DNA from: Psychrobacter sanguinis
Lineage (GTDB): Bacteria; Pseudomonadota; Gammaproteobacteria; Pseudomonadales; Moraxellaceae
Assembly (NCBI RefSeq): GCF_020736705.1
Contig: NZ_CP085990.1
Location: 1,240,001 to 1,304,000, forward strand
Reading direction: 5' to 3'
Length of the DNA: 64,000 nt
Below, piece by piece: positions 17,495 through 27,127 of this stretch (position 1 is its first letter; every line of letters starts with the position of its first letter). Below the pieces are notes generated by a model. The model did no database searches, was not told the DNA's origin, and saw only the letters and a list, made by a program, of their open reading frames with translations. Made by a program: the position numbers and the translations under genes.

Positions 17495-17698
17495 GGTTTG
17501 TCAGTCAACTTGAATATAGGTATAACTTAGCATTATTTGCATTTAGCATCAATTATCAGCAATAAACCTAAATCCTTAGAATAGGTCGCCCGTGCTTACA
17601 TCTCCACCTAAATCAAAGATTATAGGTGGAGAATTACGCACGATAAGTTAAATTATTGCCTAACTAATTGCTTAAACAATTGGTTTTGACCTATGATG

Positions 17699-17729
17699 GG
17701 GCTGAGTTTTTGAAAGCTCAGCCCTTTTT
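17699..17729 (+). terminator. terminator, probably the displaced tyrS terminator
   Basis: GGGCTGAG and CTCAGCCC form an 8-bp stem followed by TTTTT. No plus-strand gene lies between it and tyrS except the inserted tnpB element, so it most likely ended tyrS transcription before the insertion. Confidence 0.85.
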
Positions 17730-17805
17730 AATGGCCCCTAATATTTTTAATGGCTAGTAATAGTTATCAATGGCTGAGTTATATTATGACCAACTGGGAA
17801 TAAAT

Positions 17806-18390
17806 ATGATAAAACCTATCAGACTTTCTGATAATGGTATCACTCTTGAAGCTTTAACGATGGCTCATGCTCCTGATTTATCTGAAGCCTGTAAAGATGG
17901 CACGCTATGGGAAACAGTTTATACCTTTGTTCCTAATCCACAGAAAATGGCTGAGTATATTAACAAAGCCAACGAAACAGCTGACAGAATGGCATTTGCT
18001 GTGATTGATGAGATGACCGGTAAAGCGATTGGCTCTACCAGTTTTTATAATATTATGCCAGAAGTGAAACGGTTAGAAATTGGCTATACTTGGTATGCCA
18101 AGTCGTACTGGCGTAGCCGAGTCAATACTACCTGTAAGCTGATGCTGATGATTCATGCCTTTGAGACATTAAAGTATCAAACCATAGGTCTGCGTACAGA
18201 TATTATAAATAGTCAGTCGCAACGGGCAATCGAGCGCTTAGGGTTGAAAAGAGATGGCGTTATTCGGGGTGATAGAATCCGTCAAGATGGCACGATTACC
18301 GATTCCGTTGTTTATAGTATGACGGTCAATGAGTGGCCAGATGCAAAAAACAATCTTAGCAATAAGTTGAAACGTCATGAGCAAAAATAA
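17806..18390 (+). CDS. GNAT-family N-acetyltransferase (RimJ-like)
   Basis: A 194-residue acetyltransferase of the RimJ/RimL type: MIKPIRLSDNGITLEAL at the start, the beta-4/beta-5 core RLEIGYTWYAKSYWRSRVNT, and the late segment NSQSQRAIERLGLKRDGV typical of this group. I chose the ATG at 17806, which has GGGAA at the right distance, over an ATG 36 bases earlier. The substrate (protein N-terminus or small molecule) is unknown. The 3' end overlaps the DUF1653 gene by 14 bases, which implies translational coupling. Confidence 0.85.
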   Translation: MIKPIRLSDNGITLEALTMAHAPDLSEACKDGTLWETVYTFVPNPQKMAEYINKANETADRMAFAVIDEMTGKAIGSTSFYNIMPEVKRLEIGYTWYAKSYWRSRVNTTCKLMLMIHAFETLKYQTIGLRTDIINSQSQRAIERLGLKRDGVIRGDRIRQDGTITDSVVYSMTVNEWPDAKNNLSNKLKRHEQK

Positions 18391-18616
18391 AAGTAACTCT
18401 ATTCCTCAAGGTATCTACCGTCATTACAAAGGCAATTTATACCAAGTCTTGCACACCGCGCATCATTCAGAGACCGAGGAAGCGCTAGTAGTCTATCGCT
18501 GTTTGTATGGAGAATATGGCGTTTGGGTACGTCCGCTTGAGATGTTTACCGAAACCGTAGTAGTTGAAGGTCAATCCGTGCCTCGCTTTGAGTTAATCAA
18601 AGAGCTCACAGACTAG
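18377..18616 (+). CDS. DUF1653 family protein
   Basis: This small 79-residue protein fits DUF1653 along its whole length: IYRHYKGNLYQVLHTAHHSETEEALVVYRCLYGEYGVWVRPLEMF. The function of the family is unknown; the fold looks like a small beta-barrel. It begins inside the end of the GNAT gene and is followed by a terminator, so the two form an operon. Confidence 0.88.
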   Translation: MSKNKSNSIPQGIYRHYKGNLYQVLHTAHHSETEEALVVYRCLYGEYGVWVRPLEMFTETVVVEGQSVPRFELIKELTD

Positions 18617-18631
18617 ACGAATGACAGATTA

Positions 18632-18663
18632 TAAAAAAGACAGCTTTCGAGCTGTCTTTTTTT
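18632..18663 (+). terminator. terminator after DUF1653
   Basis: The hairpin AAAAAAGACAGCT/AGCTGTCTTTTTT with a TTCG-like loop is followed by T-run. It may act in both directions between the convergent DUF1653 gene and ltrA. Confidence 0.9.
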
Positions 18664-18719
18664 GGTTATTTTTAGTCTATATTTTTTGAGCTGCATTTTT
18701 TTGAAATGTGGTTGTAGAC

Positions 18720-19927
18720 CTAGGCTTTTTTGGCTTTGGCTTTTTCACGATTAAATTTGACGGTCATCATAATAGGCGCTAGCACACTGAGCCAAATGCC
18801 ATAAGTGATAGGCAGACCTAAGACCACAGCATAAAAGCTTCCGCCTAAAATAGCCAAAGCAACCACTAATGTCAGGATATTATGATGCGAGTTGCGGCAA
18901 ATAAAGCGGCGTAATAGCCATAGCGTTACTAAAAATGCAGCCAGCTGTATCATAACCATGCCCATCGCATACGGCATAGTTACCTGAGTACTCGAAGCCG
19001 ATGGATCAACCGCGTAGTCCATGGCATCAGCGACTAAGTTTAGCGCACTGCCAATGCCTGCCAGCGACGCAAAAATGAAAAAATGCCCATATCCAAATGA
19101 GATTAAGTCATGCCGACGACGCTCTTCTCGTAAGATGCTGTCGAAGGGCACGCTAAAGTACAGCCACCATATGGCAAAGAGTAGAGCAACCAAGCCTGAC
19201 CCTGTCAATAAAATATCGCTAGCACTGTAAGCCGGATCTGCCAGTAAATAACGAATAGTGCCACTCACACCTAATATACCTTCACCCAAAACAATAATCG
19301 TTAATAACCCATAGCGCTCGGCCAAATGTACGGGATGCCAATTATTGAACTGTTCGGCACGGGCCCATATTGGCATCAATAACTCAGCGATGATAAATAA
19401 AAAAAGTGCAGGGGTCTGCAATGAGGACGGTAGAAAAAGCCAGCTGATCCACATGGCTTGTAAAGTCAGTAGGCCGAGCATACTATGTTTGGCAACTTGT
19501 CTATGATCAGGAACATGTTTGTAAACACGGTACCACTGACTACAGCTGGCAAGTCGCATGATGGCATAGCCGGCGACGCCAATCCATATTAGACCTTGTT
19601 CAAAAAACTGACTGATATTGGCTGCGATTAATAAGAGCCAAACATTTGCAATAAGGTAGACAGGCGATAAGGTAAGTCGTCTGGATCATAGTCTGAGCCA
19701 AACCAGGTAAAGCTGGTCCAGGCATTCCATAAGATGAAAAACGCCAAGGTAAAGGTCACGAATCCGGTTAGGTCATGTTCGCTCAGACGATGATAAAATC
19801 CTTCAGCCGCTGCTGAGACCGCAATAACGTAAACCAAATCGAATAACAGCTCGAGGGTGGTTGAAGCCCGGTGTGGCTCACTAGGGTCTCGGGCATAAAT
19901 TCGGGTGACAGCAGGCAGAAAGTTCAT
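18720..19927 (-). pseudogene. ltrA: frameshifted ltrA (low temperature requirement A family)
   Basis: Two adjacent frames together make one LtrA-family membrane protein. The N-terminal part (19927-19628, starting MNFLPAVTRIYARDPSEPHR) ends at ...LLQMFGSY and stops. The continuation in another frame reads LLLIAANISQFFEQGL, GVAGYAIMRLASCSQW and on to 18720. A single-base deletion near 19637-19639 explains this. Several membrane segments remain readable and no other lesion is seen, so the break is recent or a sequencing error. The start with GGAA upstream is preferred to the ATG at 19960. The biochemical role of LtrA is unclear. Confidence 0.85.
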
Positions 19928-20062
19928 TATCAGATTCCAGTATGCAGTATTTAAAATCAATGCAGTACTTAAGATTAAATCAAAGGTAATAATTAGGGAG
20001 CTAAAACCGGTAAAAGAGAGCGGAGAGTTGAGAGCTCCTCGCCAACGTCAAACACTGGGTGT

Positions 20063-20105
20063 AAAAAGAGGCGATACTTAATATATTAAGTATCGCCTCT
20101 TTTTT
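20063..20105. terminator. long perfect bidirectional terminator
   Basis: A perfect palindrome of about 40 bases (AAAAAGAGGCGATACTTAAT and its complement) ends in T-run on both strands. It lies downstream of the minus-strand yceI and upstream of ltrA, and probably ends yceI transcription. Confidence 0.9.
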
Positions 20106-20239
20106 AAAGCACGGTATTCACATCGACAGTCTTAACTTAGACAAGCCAGTCATGAGCTTTGATAACTATTTAATAGATAACTACTTAATAACTATTTGAT
20201 GACTGAAAGCTTGTCTATATCAGATCGTTTCAGTCAGGA

Positions 20240-20824
20240 TTATTTTTTTAAACCCGCTTCGATCTGGATATTTAGCTTGATGTTTTTCATCATGCCGCCA
20301 TCGGTATAAGTATCGATACCCCATTTGGTTCTGTCGATAGTGGTTTCGAAGTCACCCCCACATACCTGAGTTTTTAACATAGGGCTATCATAACAGTTGA
20401 ACTTAGTGGCTTTTAAAGTGACCGGATGAGTTTGATCAAGTAGGGTTAAATTGCCTTTAACTGCTTTCACTTTATCACCATCGAACTGCCATTCTGTTGA
20501 TTTGAAATAGGCAGTGGGGTACTTTTCTACATTAAAGAAGTCTGCAGATTTTAAGTGCTTATTGAAAGCTTTATTGCCAGTATCTAGGTTGCTGATAGGA
20601 ATAGTAACGCCAACAAAGCCTTTTTTAGCTTTTTGGTCAAAATCTACAATACCTGTAAGACCATAAAAGCCACCAGCGTTAGTAGAAGTACCAAAATGAT
20701 CAACAGAAAAACGGGCATTGGCATGATTTGGATCAATTTCATAAGTGGCCGCATTACTGGCAACACTTAAAGTGCCCAAGCCAGCAAGTAGGGCAATGCT
20801 TAATGTGTTTTTTAATAATTTCAC
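20240..20824 (-). CDS. YceI-family periplasmic lipid-binding protein
   Basis: This 194-residue YceI-like protein has a lipocalin-like barrel that binds isoprenoid-type lipids. The signal peptide is KLLKNTLSIALLAGLGTLSV ending at SNA, followed by ATYEIDPNHANARFSVDHFGT, the family's opening. The start is GTG at 20824, decided by a strong ribosome site (AAAGGAGA, 8 bases upstream). An earlier ATG would add 28 residues ahead of the signal peptide and is rejected. Two cysteines near the C-terminus (NCYD ... QVCGG) could form a disulfide in the periplasm. Confidence 0.9.
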   Translation of the reverse strand: MKLLKNTLSIALLAGLGTLSVASNAATYEIDPNHANARFSVDHFGTSTNAGGFYGLTGIVDFDQKAKKGFVGVTIPISNLDTGNKAFNKHLKSADFFNVEKYPTAYFKSTEWQFDGDKVKAVKGNLTLLDQTHPVTLKATKFNCYDSPMLKTQVCGGDFETTIDRTKWGIDTYTDGGMMKNIKLNIQIEAGLKK

Positions 20825-21099
20825 AGTCGGTTCTCCTTTAAAAGACCTTGATGGGTTAAATCGGAACAAGATTAAATAAATTATCGTTATCAAATAACCT
20901 GTATCCATGACTTAGCAAATGCGGATTAACAAGTTTAGGGTAGTCAGTTCATACCAAAGCCAAACATCGGTAATAAGTAGGGCTTATATATACCGCCGAT
21001 AGTTTAACAAAAATTTATCAAGTTTTGGAGATTAGTCTTCCCTAAAACGCAGCCATTTGGTTGTCTTTTGGTTATAACTGTTGATAACCCGAAGTTGGA

Positions 21100-21549
21100 T
21101 TAGGCGGCAGGTTTGTTTTTTCGTCCCATTAAGGTATTGGCTACCCAGGCTGGGCCAATCAATAAGAACTGTAAATCTTCAAAAAATGAGGGTTTTTTGC
21201 CTTCTATTTTATGACCGATGAACTGTCCAATCCATGCCACCACAAAGATCAGAGCCCATGCTTTAAAGCCTAGAGGTAGTAAGGCAATGGCTGACATACT
21301 GACTAACATAAATATGCCCATCGCGATAAATAGTGGGGTAGACAGTCTAAGATAGAAGATGGCCACTAGCATAGCGAGTACGATAGTCAACCAAGCAGCA
21401 AGTGACATACCCATACCCAAAATACTCACAAAAATTGTGGGCACACATAGCCAGTGGATTTTTTTATTAATGGGGTTTTGATGGCTAACAGCATATTCTG
21501 CTAACCATTGGTCTAAGCTACGCTTTGTAGAGCGTTTACGTGATGCCAT
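21100..21549 (-). CDS. Mpo1-like / DUF962 membrane protein
   Basis: This 149-residue protein matches the DUF962 (YGL010w/Mpo1) family: an N-terminal LDQWLAEYAVSHQNPINKKIHWLCVP with conserved His residues, four hydrophobic segments, then WIGQFIGHKIEGKKPSFFEDLQFLLIGPAW. Yeast Mpo1 is an iron-dependent dioxygenase acting on 2-hydroxy fatty acids; the conserved His pattern is compatible, but bacterial members are untested. It starts at ATG with AAGGAT upstream and stands alone. Confidence 0.85.
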   Translation of the reverse strand: MASRKRSTKRSLDQWLAEYAVSHQNPINKKIHWLCVPTIFVSILGMGMSLAAWLTIVLAMLVAIFYLRLSTPLFIAMGIFMLVSMSAIALLPLGFKAWALIFVVAWIGQFIGHKIEGKKPSFFEDLQFLLIGPAWVANTLMGRKNKPAA

Positions 21550-21968
21550 CCTAATATCCTTATTAGTGATGAAAATAATGAACGTGGGAAAATGAGCTTG
21601 TACTAACTGATCGAGTCATAATAAAACGAGCCATAGTAGACAGCAGGTCATACTAAGTAGCAAGCCACAATAAATAGTACGGAATAGATAGTACAGACAA
21701 AATAGAGCGTAAACCTCATCGTATATCTATTCAGTTCATTCATTATTGCAGTAAGCGGTTGTAAAGTAAACTCCTCTAGCGAATGACTATTCCATTAGCA
21801 ATTTAATAAGCTAACCAGTTATTTGCCTCAGGCACGAGATATTGATTTATTAGGGGATGGCCCCATTTTATTAGGTCATGCATGACAGTTGCAGTCCTAA
21901 GATTAGATTTGGCTAATATTTATAATCGAGGGCTGTCTCTTAAATATATTTAAAGGAAGTATAAACGT
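21550..21968. other. divergent intergenic region, DUF962/htpX
   Basis: About 420 AT-rich bases between divergent genes. It must contain the promoters of both; a heat-shock promoter would be expected for htpX but I cannot assign one with confidence. No small gene is seen. Confidence 0.45.
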
Positions 21969-22868
21969 ATGATGCGTATTGGCCTGTTTTTATTGACCAA
22001 CTTAGCAGTACTGGTGGTTTTCGGTATTGTGTTTAGTATTTTATCCGCCTTTTTTGGCCTAGGTTCCGTTCATGGTGCTGGGGGTGTAAATTTCGGTAGC
22101 TTGGCAGTGATGTGTGCCGTATATGGTATGGTGGGGTCAATGATTTCACTGTTTTTATCAAAATGGATGGCCAAAAGATCAACCGGTACGGTGGTCATTG
22201 AGCAACCCAGAAATTCGACTGAACAGTGGTTGGTAGAGACCGTAGCGAAGCAAGCCAAAGCAGTAAATATCGATATGCCTGAAGTGGGTATCTTTGATAA
22301 CTCTCAGCCCAATGCCTTTGCTACCGGTTGGAATAAAAATAAAGCGTTGGTAGCGGTGTCATCTGGTCTACTACATACTATGACTCCTGATGAAGTAGAG
22401 GCCGTTTTGGCACATGAGATTGGTCACGTCGCCAATGGGGATATGGTAACGTTGGCCCTAATACAAGGGGTAGTGAACGCTTTTGTGATGTTCTTTGCTC
22501 GTATCGTTGGCAGCTTCGTCGACAGAGTGGTGTTTAAAAACGAAGACGGCCCAGGTATCGGTTATTTCATTACCAGTATGGTGATGGATATCTTACTAGG
22601 CTTCTTAGCTTCGGCCATCGTTATGTGGTTCTCACGTCAACGTGAATTCCGTGCCGATGCGATGGGCGCCAAATTAGCAGGTCGCAATAAGATGATCAGT
22701 GCGCTTGATGCATTACGTCCTGCGGAACAGCGTCCAGACCAGATGCCAGAGAGTATGCAAGCTTTTGCCATCTCTAGTGGTCAATCACAAAGCTTTAGTA
22801 TTGCCAATTTCTTCCGCTCGCATCCGACATTAGATGATCGTATTGCAGCGTTGAGAAACGCTAACTAG
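21969..22868 (+). CDS. htpX: membrane zinc metalloprotease HtpX
   Basis: HtpX degrades misfolded inner-membrane proteins together with FtsH. This 299-residue protein has two N-terminal membrane segments (about 5-30 and 42-65), the zinc motif HEIGH (H149, E150, H153), two further hydrophobic segments (about 163-185 and 195-218), and the third zinc ligand in [14 protein letters not shown] near 226. [15 protein letters not shown] ends the protein as in other HtpX proteins. The ribosome site AAGGAAG precedes the ATG. A terminator follows. Confidence 0.95.
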   Translation: MMRIGLFLLTNLAVLVVFGIVFSILSAFFGLGSVHGAGGVNFGSLAVMCAVYGMVGSMISLFLSKWMAKRSTGTVVIEQPRNSTEQWLVETVAKQAKAVNIDMPEVGIFDNSQPNAFATGWNKNKALVAVSSGLLHTMTPDEVEAVLAHEIGHVANGDMVTLALIQGVVNAFVMFFARIVGSFVDRVVFKNEDGPGIGYFITSMVMDILLGFLASAIVMWFSRQREFRADAMGAKLAGRNKMISALDALRPAEQRPDQMPESMQAFAISSGQSQSFSIANFFRSHPTLDDRIAALRNAN

Positions 22869-22934
22869 GCTTGATTTGATTCTTTGGTGGCTTAATGAGT
22901 GATGATATTTAGAAGTTATTACTTATACAGCATA

Positions 22935-22966
22935 AAAAATACCGCGAATGATTCGCGGTATTTTTT
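22935..22966 (+). terminator. htpX terminator
   Basis: A near-perfect hairpin (AAAAATACCGCGAAT and complement, one-base loop) has T-run on both sides and serves the convergent htpX and pnuC genes. Confidence 0.92.
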
Positions 22967-23041
22967 TATGTAGAGAAGTTACTATGTTTGACAGCCACTG
23001 ATAGCTATGGATAGCCAGTAAAACGCACTATAAACTGATTG

Positions 23042-23776
23042 CTAGGCTTCTTCGGCACTACGTTGCCACTCATACAACCCAATGAATGAGTTAATCTGAT
23101 AGACCATGGTTTGAATGGCAAAGATATAGTTACCAGTCATCAAGTTAACAATCAACCAGACAAAATTCACTGCAATCCATATCCACCAGTTAAAAGAGTA
23201 ACGAAGGATCATTGTTGCCTGTGCGGTAATGGACAGTACAAAAGCAAACACGTTAATCCAGTAGAAGTCGATCATGCCTAAGAACTGGCTACCGTCATCT
23301 TGCACCACGGCATAGCCCTTTTGGGCCAACCATTCGTTAACGATAGGAAATAAAGTCAGACCAATGGCGATAAAAGCGAGGGTCACTATCCACACCCACT
23401 TGGTGGCTGATTTGGGGACCATATTGCCATCGGGGTCAGTGTTTTTTGACCAGTAAAATAAGCCATAAACATGAGTAAAAAAGTTAAACAGCGGGGCCAG
23501 CATGAGACCCACAGCGCCTGAAGTACCTTGAACCACCACCTCACCTGCGGTGGCCGCCATGCCTAGGCCATTACCCATCACATTCCTACGGAAAGACAAA
23601 GACACCACACAGCCCAGCCCTACTAAGGAAACACCTAAGTAAAACCAGTCTAGCTGGGTATGTTCTGTGGTCAGCCAAAAGCCAGTGCTGAGTGCTATGA
23701 CACCGAAGACAAACCAAGCAACAATCCATTGCATTGCCCATTTTCCGGTGAGGTTATCTAATAGTTGGATACGCAT
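23042..23776 (-). CDS. pnuC: nicotinamide riboside transporter PnuC
   Basis: This 244-residue inner-membrane protein with seven to eight hydrophobic segments has the PnuC pattern, including Trp-rich INVFAFVLSITAQATMILRY and FNWWIWIAVNFVWLIVNLMTGN and the ending QTMVYQINSFIGLYEWQRS. PnuC imports nicotinamide riboside by facilitated diffusion. It lies 115 bases downstream of a NadR-type kinase gene on the same strand, so uptake and phosphorylation are likely co-expressed. A good ribosome site (TTAAGGAC) precedes the ATG. Confidence 0.9.
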   Translation of the reverse strand: MRIQLLDNLTGKWAMQWIVAWFVFGVIALSTGFWLTTEHTQLDWFYLGVSLVGLGCVVSLSFRRNVMGNGLGMAATAGEVVVQGTSGAVGLMLAPLFNFFTHVYGLFYWSKNTDPDGNMVPKSATKWVWIVTLAFIAIGLTLFPIVNEWLAQKGYAVVQDDGSQFLGMIDFYWINVFAFVLSITAQATMILRYSFNWWIWIAVNFVWLIVNLMTGNYIFAIQTMVYQINSFIGLYEWQRSAEEA

Positions 23777-23891
23777 GTAAGTCCTTAATCTGACAATTCA
23801 GCGACAAGGTTTGTGATTGGCTTAAGCACAGACCTAGGTGGCTATCTATAGAAGCGATTTGCTTGTTATACCGTTCGTTTGTTATGGCAGT

Positions 23892-24932
23892 TTATTTATT
23901 AAAAACGTGTTGGTCAATATAGGCGATGGCATCCTGATACCGCTGAAAGTAATCTGGACTAGTAATGCGATGAGTTTCGATATGATGACGCTCAAAAATT
24001 GCGCTCAGCCTATTTTCAAAACGTTCTCGATCATTATGACTGCCCAACGAGCGCATACCATCATTTACCCAAGGCGTATTGTTGGCCAAAAATAAGGTAT
24101 GGTCAAAACGAAACTCTTCTATACAAGCTGTGACAAAAGGATGGCTACGACCCTCATACTCCTCACAAAATGCTTGAGTCGTGACGAAGTCAGTGTCAAC
24201 GATAGTAATAGGGGATTGGGCTTGGTACATCGTCTCACGCACCGCTTGAGCATGGTCTAAAGCAATGGGACCATAATCACTGTATTGCAGCCCTTCTTCA
24301 GTGCCACCAAGGTCAGTACCGACATAGAGTCGGCCCATCTCTAGTACCAAATCAGCACCATAGTAGTTGGCAAGCTTATGGGCCAAGGTGGTTTTACCCG
24401 AGCTTTCACCGCCGACAATAGCGACTGTACGCGTATAGCTGCCACGTGCTTCAGGGTGGATGATATCCCAGTTGGCAATAGGATTGTAGTGAATAGCAGT
24501 ACTATCAAATTCAGGATGAAGTGGCGTTGTGGTGACGTCAATGTTTAACGCTGAGGTGACCGCAGGTTTCGATAAAGGATGGCCTTCAGTCACCAATAGC
24601 ACATTGTCTTCATCGATCTGAAATTTGTCCTGAATATAATCAATTTTGGCATTGTAGGCATCAATATTGATGGCAATATCTTCAATACTATCGTGTACCG
24701 GGAACAAGAAATCATCACAAGTATGAATTTTGATAAAAGGCAAATCACTGCATGCCATTTGTAGCCAACGCGCTTTGTCTTGCAATGTGACTGGAAATTT
24801 AGGATTGGGGTTGGGGTGTTTGGTAATGACAATGTGTAAAACTTCAACCAACGATGAAGCATGTAAAATACTGCGAATATGGCCCAAATGTAGCGGCTCA
24901 AAATGGCCAATCATTAGTCCTGATTTTTGCAT
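23892..24932 (-). CDS. nadR: NadR-like NMN adenylyltransferase / ribosylnicotinamide kinase
   Basis: The 346-residue bifunctional enzyme has an N-terminal nucleotidyltransferase domain with GHFEPLHLGHIRSIL (HxGH-type motif) and a C-terminal kinase domain with the P-loop GGESSGKTTLA near 173. It phosphorylates nicotinamide riboside to NMN, and the first domain can adenylylate NMN to NAD. It lacks the N-terminal helix-turn-helix repressor part of enterobacterial NadR, so it is an enzyme rather than a repressor. First gene of a probable operon with pnuC. Start ATG has TAAGGAT upstream. Confidence 0.9.
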   Translation of the reverse strand: MQKSGLMIGHFEPLHLGHIRSILHASSLVEVLHIVITKHPNPNPKFPVTLQDKARWLQMACSDLPFIKIHTCDDFLFPVHDSIEDIAINIDAYNAKIDYIQDKFQIDEDNVLLVTEGHPLSKPAVTSALNIDVTTTPLHPEFDSTAIHYNPIANWDIIHPEARGSYTRTVAIVGGESSGKTTLAHKLANYYGADLVLEMGRLYVGTDLGGTEEGLQYSDYGPIALDHAQAVRETMYQAQSPITIVDTDFVTTQAFCEEYEGRSHPFVTACIEEFRFDHTLFLANNTPWVNDGMRSLGSHNDRERFENRLSAIFERHHIETHRITSPDYFQRYQDAIAYIDQHVFNK

Positions 24933-25592
24933 AATCTAATCCTTATTTACTCAATTAGGTTTTTAACGTGTTCGATAGATTTGATAAAGAGGTTTGTTTT
25001 AGTTTATTTTAGTTTTATTTAATAGTGTTTTGGTTTTAAGTACTGAGTTTTTGCCACTCAATCTGCTGTCAAAATAATCCGGATTTTTAAAAAGTGACTA
25101 AGCTTGCTCTGTTGATAAGTTTATTAGAACAGAAGTTAAAATATAGCCTTATCTACCAAATTGATTACATGATAAGCCAGTTTTGAGTAAGGCTTTTTTA
25201 GTACAAAGTTACAAAGTTAGTGCAAACCATAAACAGCAATATTTTTAATGAGCGCTATAATAATATAAGTTAAATTGATTAGGGTAGATGTAAACTCTAC
25301 TGTAACAAATTTATAGGATATCATGGCCAAATAAGGTTAATTCGTTGACTTGCTTCTAGTTAATTTTTTTGAATAAATGGTTGAAAAATTTTTTAACAAT
25401 TCTTAAATTGGATTTTAATCGGATCTTTAACCAAGTGTTTAATTGGGTTTTCGAATTTAAGTCAGTTTTTTAAGTAACTAGTTTTTGAGTCATTTAAATC
25501 TAAAGTGCCTATTTTCAAAAATGACGTTCAATTAGCATACTTGATTAACGATTCACTTTGGTACAGTGATATTTTAAAAGGAGAAAAATATT
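24933..25592. other. long AT-rich intergenic region, nadR/pspC
   Basis: About 660 bases between divergent genes, rich in T-runs and repeated TTTTA-type words. No gene, terminator or clear riboswitch-like structure is seen. It holds the promoters of nadR-pnuC and of the PspC-domain gene. Confidence 0.45.
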
Positions 25593-25805
25593 ATGGGAAA
25601 ATTAAAAAAACTACACCGTTCACGTAACCACCGTATGATAGCAGGAGTGATGGGCGGTATTGCTGAATATTTTGGTTGGTCACCGAACTTAACACGTATT
25701 TTGTTTGTGATAATTTCGAGTGCCAGTGCCGCCGTCCCCGGTATTCTAGTTTACTTGGTTCTTTGGTTGATTATGCCAAAAGCTACCGCAGAGTCTTATG
25801 TGTAG
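25593..25805 (+). CDS. small PspC-domain membrane protein
   Basis: A 70-residue protein made of one PspC domain: basic N-terminus KLKKLHRSRNHRMIAGVMGG, then IAEYFGWSPNLTRILFVI and one hydrophobic segment AAVPGILVYLVLWLIMP. PspC proteins take part in envelope-stress responses, but lone short members are widespread with undefined roles. A strong ribosome site (AAAGGAG) precedes the ATG. An IS lies 100 bases downstream. Confidence 0.9.
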   Translation: MGKLKKLHRSRNHRMIAGVMGGIAEYFGWSPNLTRILFVIISSASAAVPGILVYLVLWLIMPKATAESYV

Positions 25806-25900
25806 TGTTTTATTAGAAAATGGTGAACAAGACTGGAGAAGTGATGAGTAAGCATGTAACTCAGGCGTAAGTTATTCAGGGTGTTCGCTCTATGCGTAAT

Positions 25901-27000
25901 ATCCTTAGGACTTACGCAACAATCAGTCTAGGCGAGCGCAACTGCTCGCAGAGATAGTCATCCAGCAAGCCATGTTTTAACTGATATACCGTTTTCTTTG
26001 TCTGCCTAGCAATACGGGTCAAACTTATCCAAACTAATATAGAACAGCAAATATGATTGCGCTGAATACGTGCTTTTCGACACTGATTAGACTCTATACC
26101 TGTTAATTGCTTAATCTCACGATGAAACTGCTCAATTTTCCAGCGTATGGCGCACACCTGTTGTACGTCATCACGATTTGTTTGAGTGGTGTCGTTGGTT
26201 ACGACCCAATCCGTGCGGTGAGTACTCACCACAACCCGAAACAGTTGCACTTTATAGTGTTTAGGAAATTTATTGATCTTAATTAATTTGCCATTATCTT
26301 GTTCGGCCTCAGTCCATTGTAAAGCACTGACTGAGGTATAAGCGCGTTGCCCCTTAGAATCATCAACCAAACGGTTGCTCTTAAGCGGACAGTAAAAGAT
26401 TTTACCTAAACCATCAATAGTCAGCATGATATCTTTAGTGGCATACCAGCTGTCCATGAGCACCGTTTTAAATACCAATTGCTTGTACTCGATCGTGTGT
26501 CGTAACATATCTTTTAAATGATCAAGCTTGGTTTTACCATCGATGGCTTTGTCGTAAATACGGTAGTCAATAACCCAATACTGCTGGGTATGCGGGTTAA
26601 CGTAGATGCAGTTTACAAGACCAATGCCTTTAATTAATCGTTTAGCATTGCCACTATATTGGCGGTTGACCAGTTCTATCTTATGACTGTGATCTTTGTC
26701 TAATACGGTATCATCAAAGAGCAAGTAACCCTCAGCATCGGCGACAATGTCTTGTTTAACTTGTTCCCATACTAGACGAGGTTTGAGCTTGTCACCTTTA
26801 ATATAACGGTTGATACGGTCATGACTGATGTTCTCAGGATGATGATCAGCATAGTTGGTGATGGTGTAGTTTATTTGGCTCACCATGAGATATTGGCAAT
26901 AATCTAGTCGGGTTACTTTAGGCTTCTTCATGACTATTATGGTACTACGCTGTGCTTTAGGTTGGCAATATATCTCTGGTTTTGCGTAAGTCCTAATCCT
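25901..27000 (-). mobile_element. IS-A copy 2 (1090 bp) with 5-bp target duplication
   Basis: The element proper is 25906-26995, with the same 14-bp ends as copy 1, flanked by ATCCT (25901-25905 and 26996-27000). It is in the same orientation as copy 1, 12.3 kb away. The separate intact duplications show two independent insertions, not one composite transposon. Confidence 0.95.
25912..26931 (-). CDS. DDE transposase of IS-A, copy 2
   Basis: An intact 339-residue transposase identical to copy 1 apart from two residues (KGIGLVN, DHLKDML). All catalytic residues are kept. DNA differences between the copies are only a few bases over the element, so they separated recently. Confidence 0.93.
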   Translation of the reverse strand: MKKPKVTRLDYCQYLMVSQINYTITNYADHHPENISHDRINRYIKGDKLKPRLVWEQVKQDIVADAEGYLLFDDTVLDKDHSHKIELVNRQYSGNAKRLIKGIGLVNCIYVNPHTQQYWVIDYRIYDKAIDGKTKLDHLKDMLRHTIEYKQLVFKTVLMDSWYATKDIMLTIDGLGKIFYCPLKSNRLVDDSKGQRAYTSVSALQWTEAEQDNGKLIKINKFPKHYKVQLFRVVVSTHRTDWVVTNDTTQTNRDDVQQVCAIRWKIEQFHREIKQLTGIESNQCRKARIQRNHICCSILVWISLTRIARQTKKTVYQLKHGLLDDYLCEQLRSPRLIVA

Positions 27001-27082
27001 GAAACATTAAGATAACCCTGTATATTATAAATAATTATATAATAACAATATAAATAATCTAGCTGTCATTGAGATAAACATT

Positions 27083-27127
27083 GAATGGTTTTTTTAGAGT
27101 GACGCAAATCTTGTCACTCGACCATTC
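27083..27127 (+). other. nested inverted repeat, unassigned
   Basis: GAATGGT at 27083-27089 pairs with ACCATTC at 27121-27127, and inside it GAGTGAC (27097-27103) pairs with GTCACTC (27113-27119). No T-run follows, so it is not a usual terminator. It may be part of a transcribed leader or a remnant of something cut by the nearby IS. Confidence 0.4.

Larger units (their letters stand above)
16243..17642 (-). mobile_element. solo tnpB element (IS200/IS605 superfamily), no tnpA
   Basis: The element has one gene, tnpB, and palindromic ends instead of inverted repeats. The right-end hairpin is 16253-16282 (CCCACCA/TGGTGGG) and the left-end hairpin is 17602-17631 (CTCCACCT/AGGTGGAG); both loops end in GATTAT. 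Limits of 16243-17642 are inferred: with TCAA as right-end cleavage tetranucleotide and TTAT as the left flank (both minus strand), excision restores GCA TAA, a proper tyrS ending. No tnpA is present, so movement would need a transposase supplied in trans. Confidence 0.8.

Noticed and set aside
12491..26995. Composite transposon formed by the two IS-A copies
   Set aside because: Each copy has its own intact and different 5-bp duplication, and the interval contains essential and housekeeping genes. Two independent insertions are simpler.
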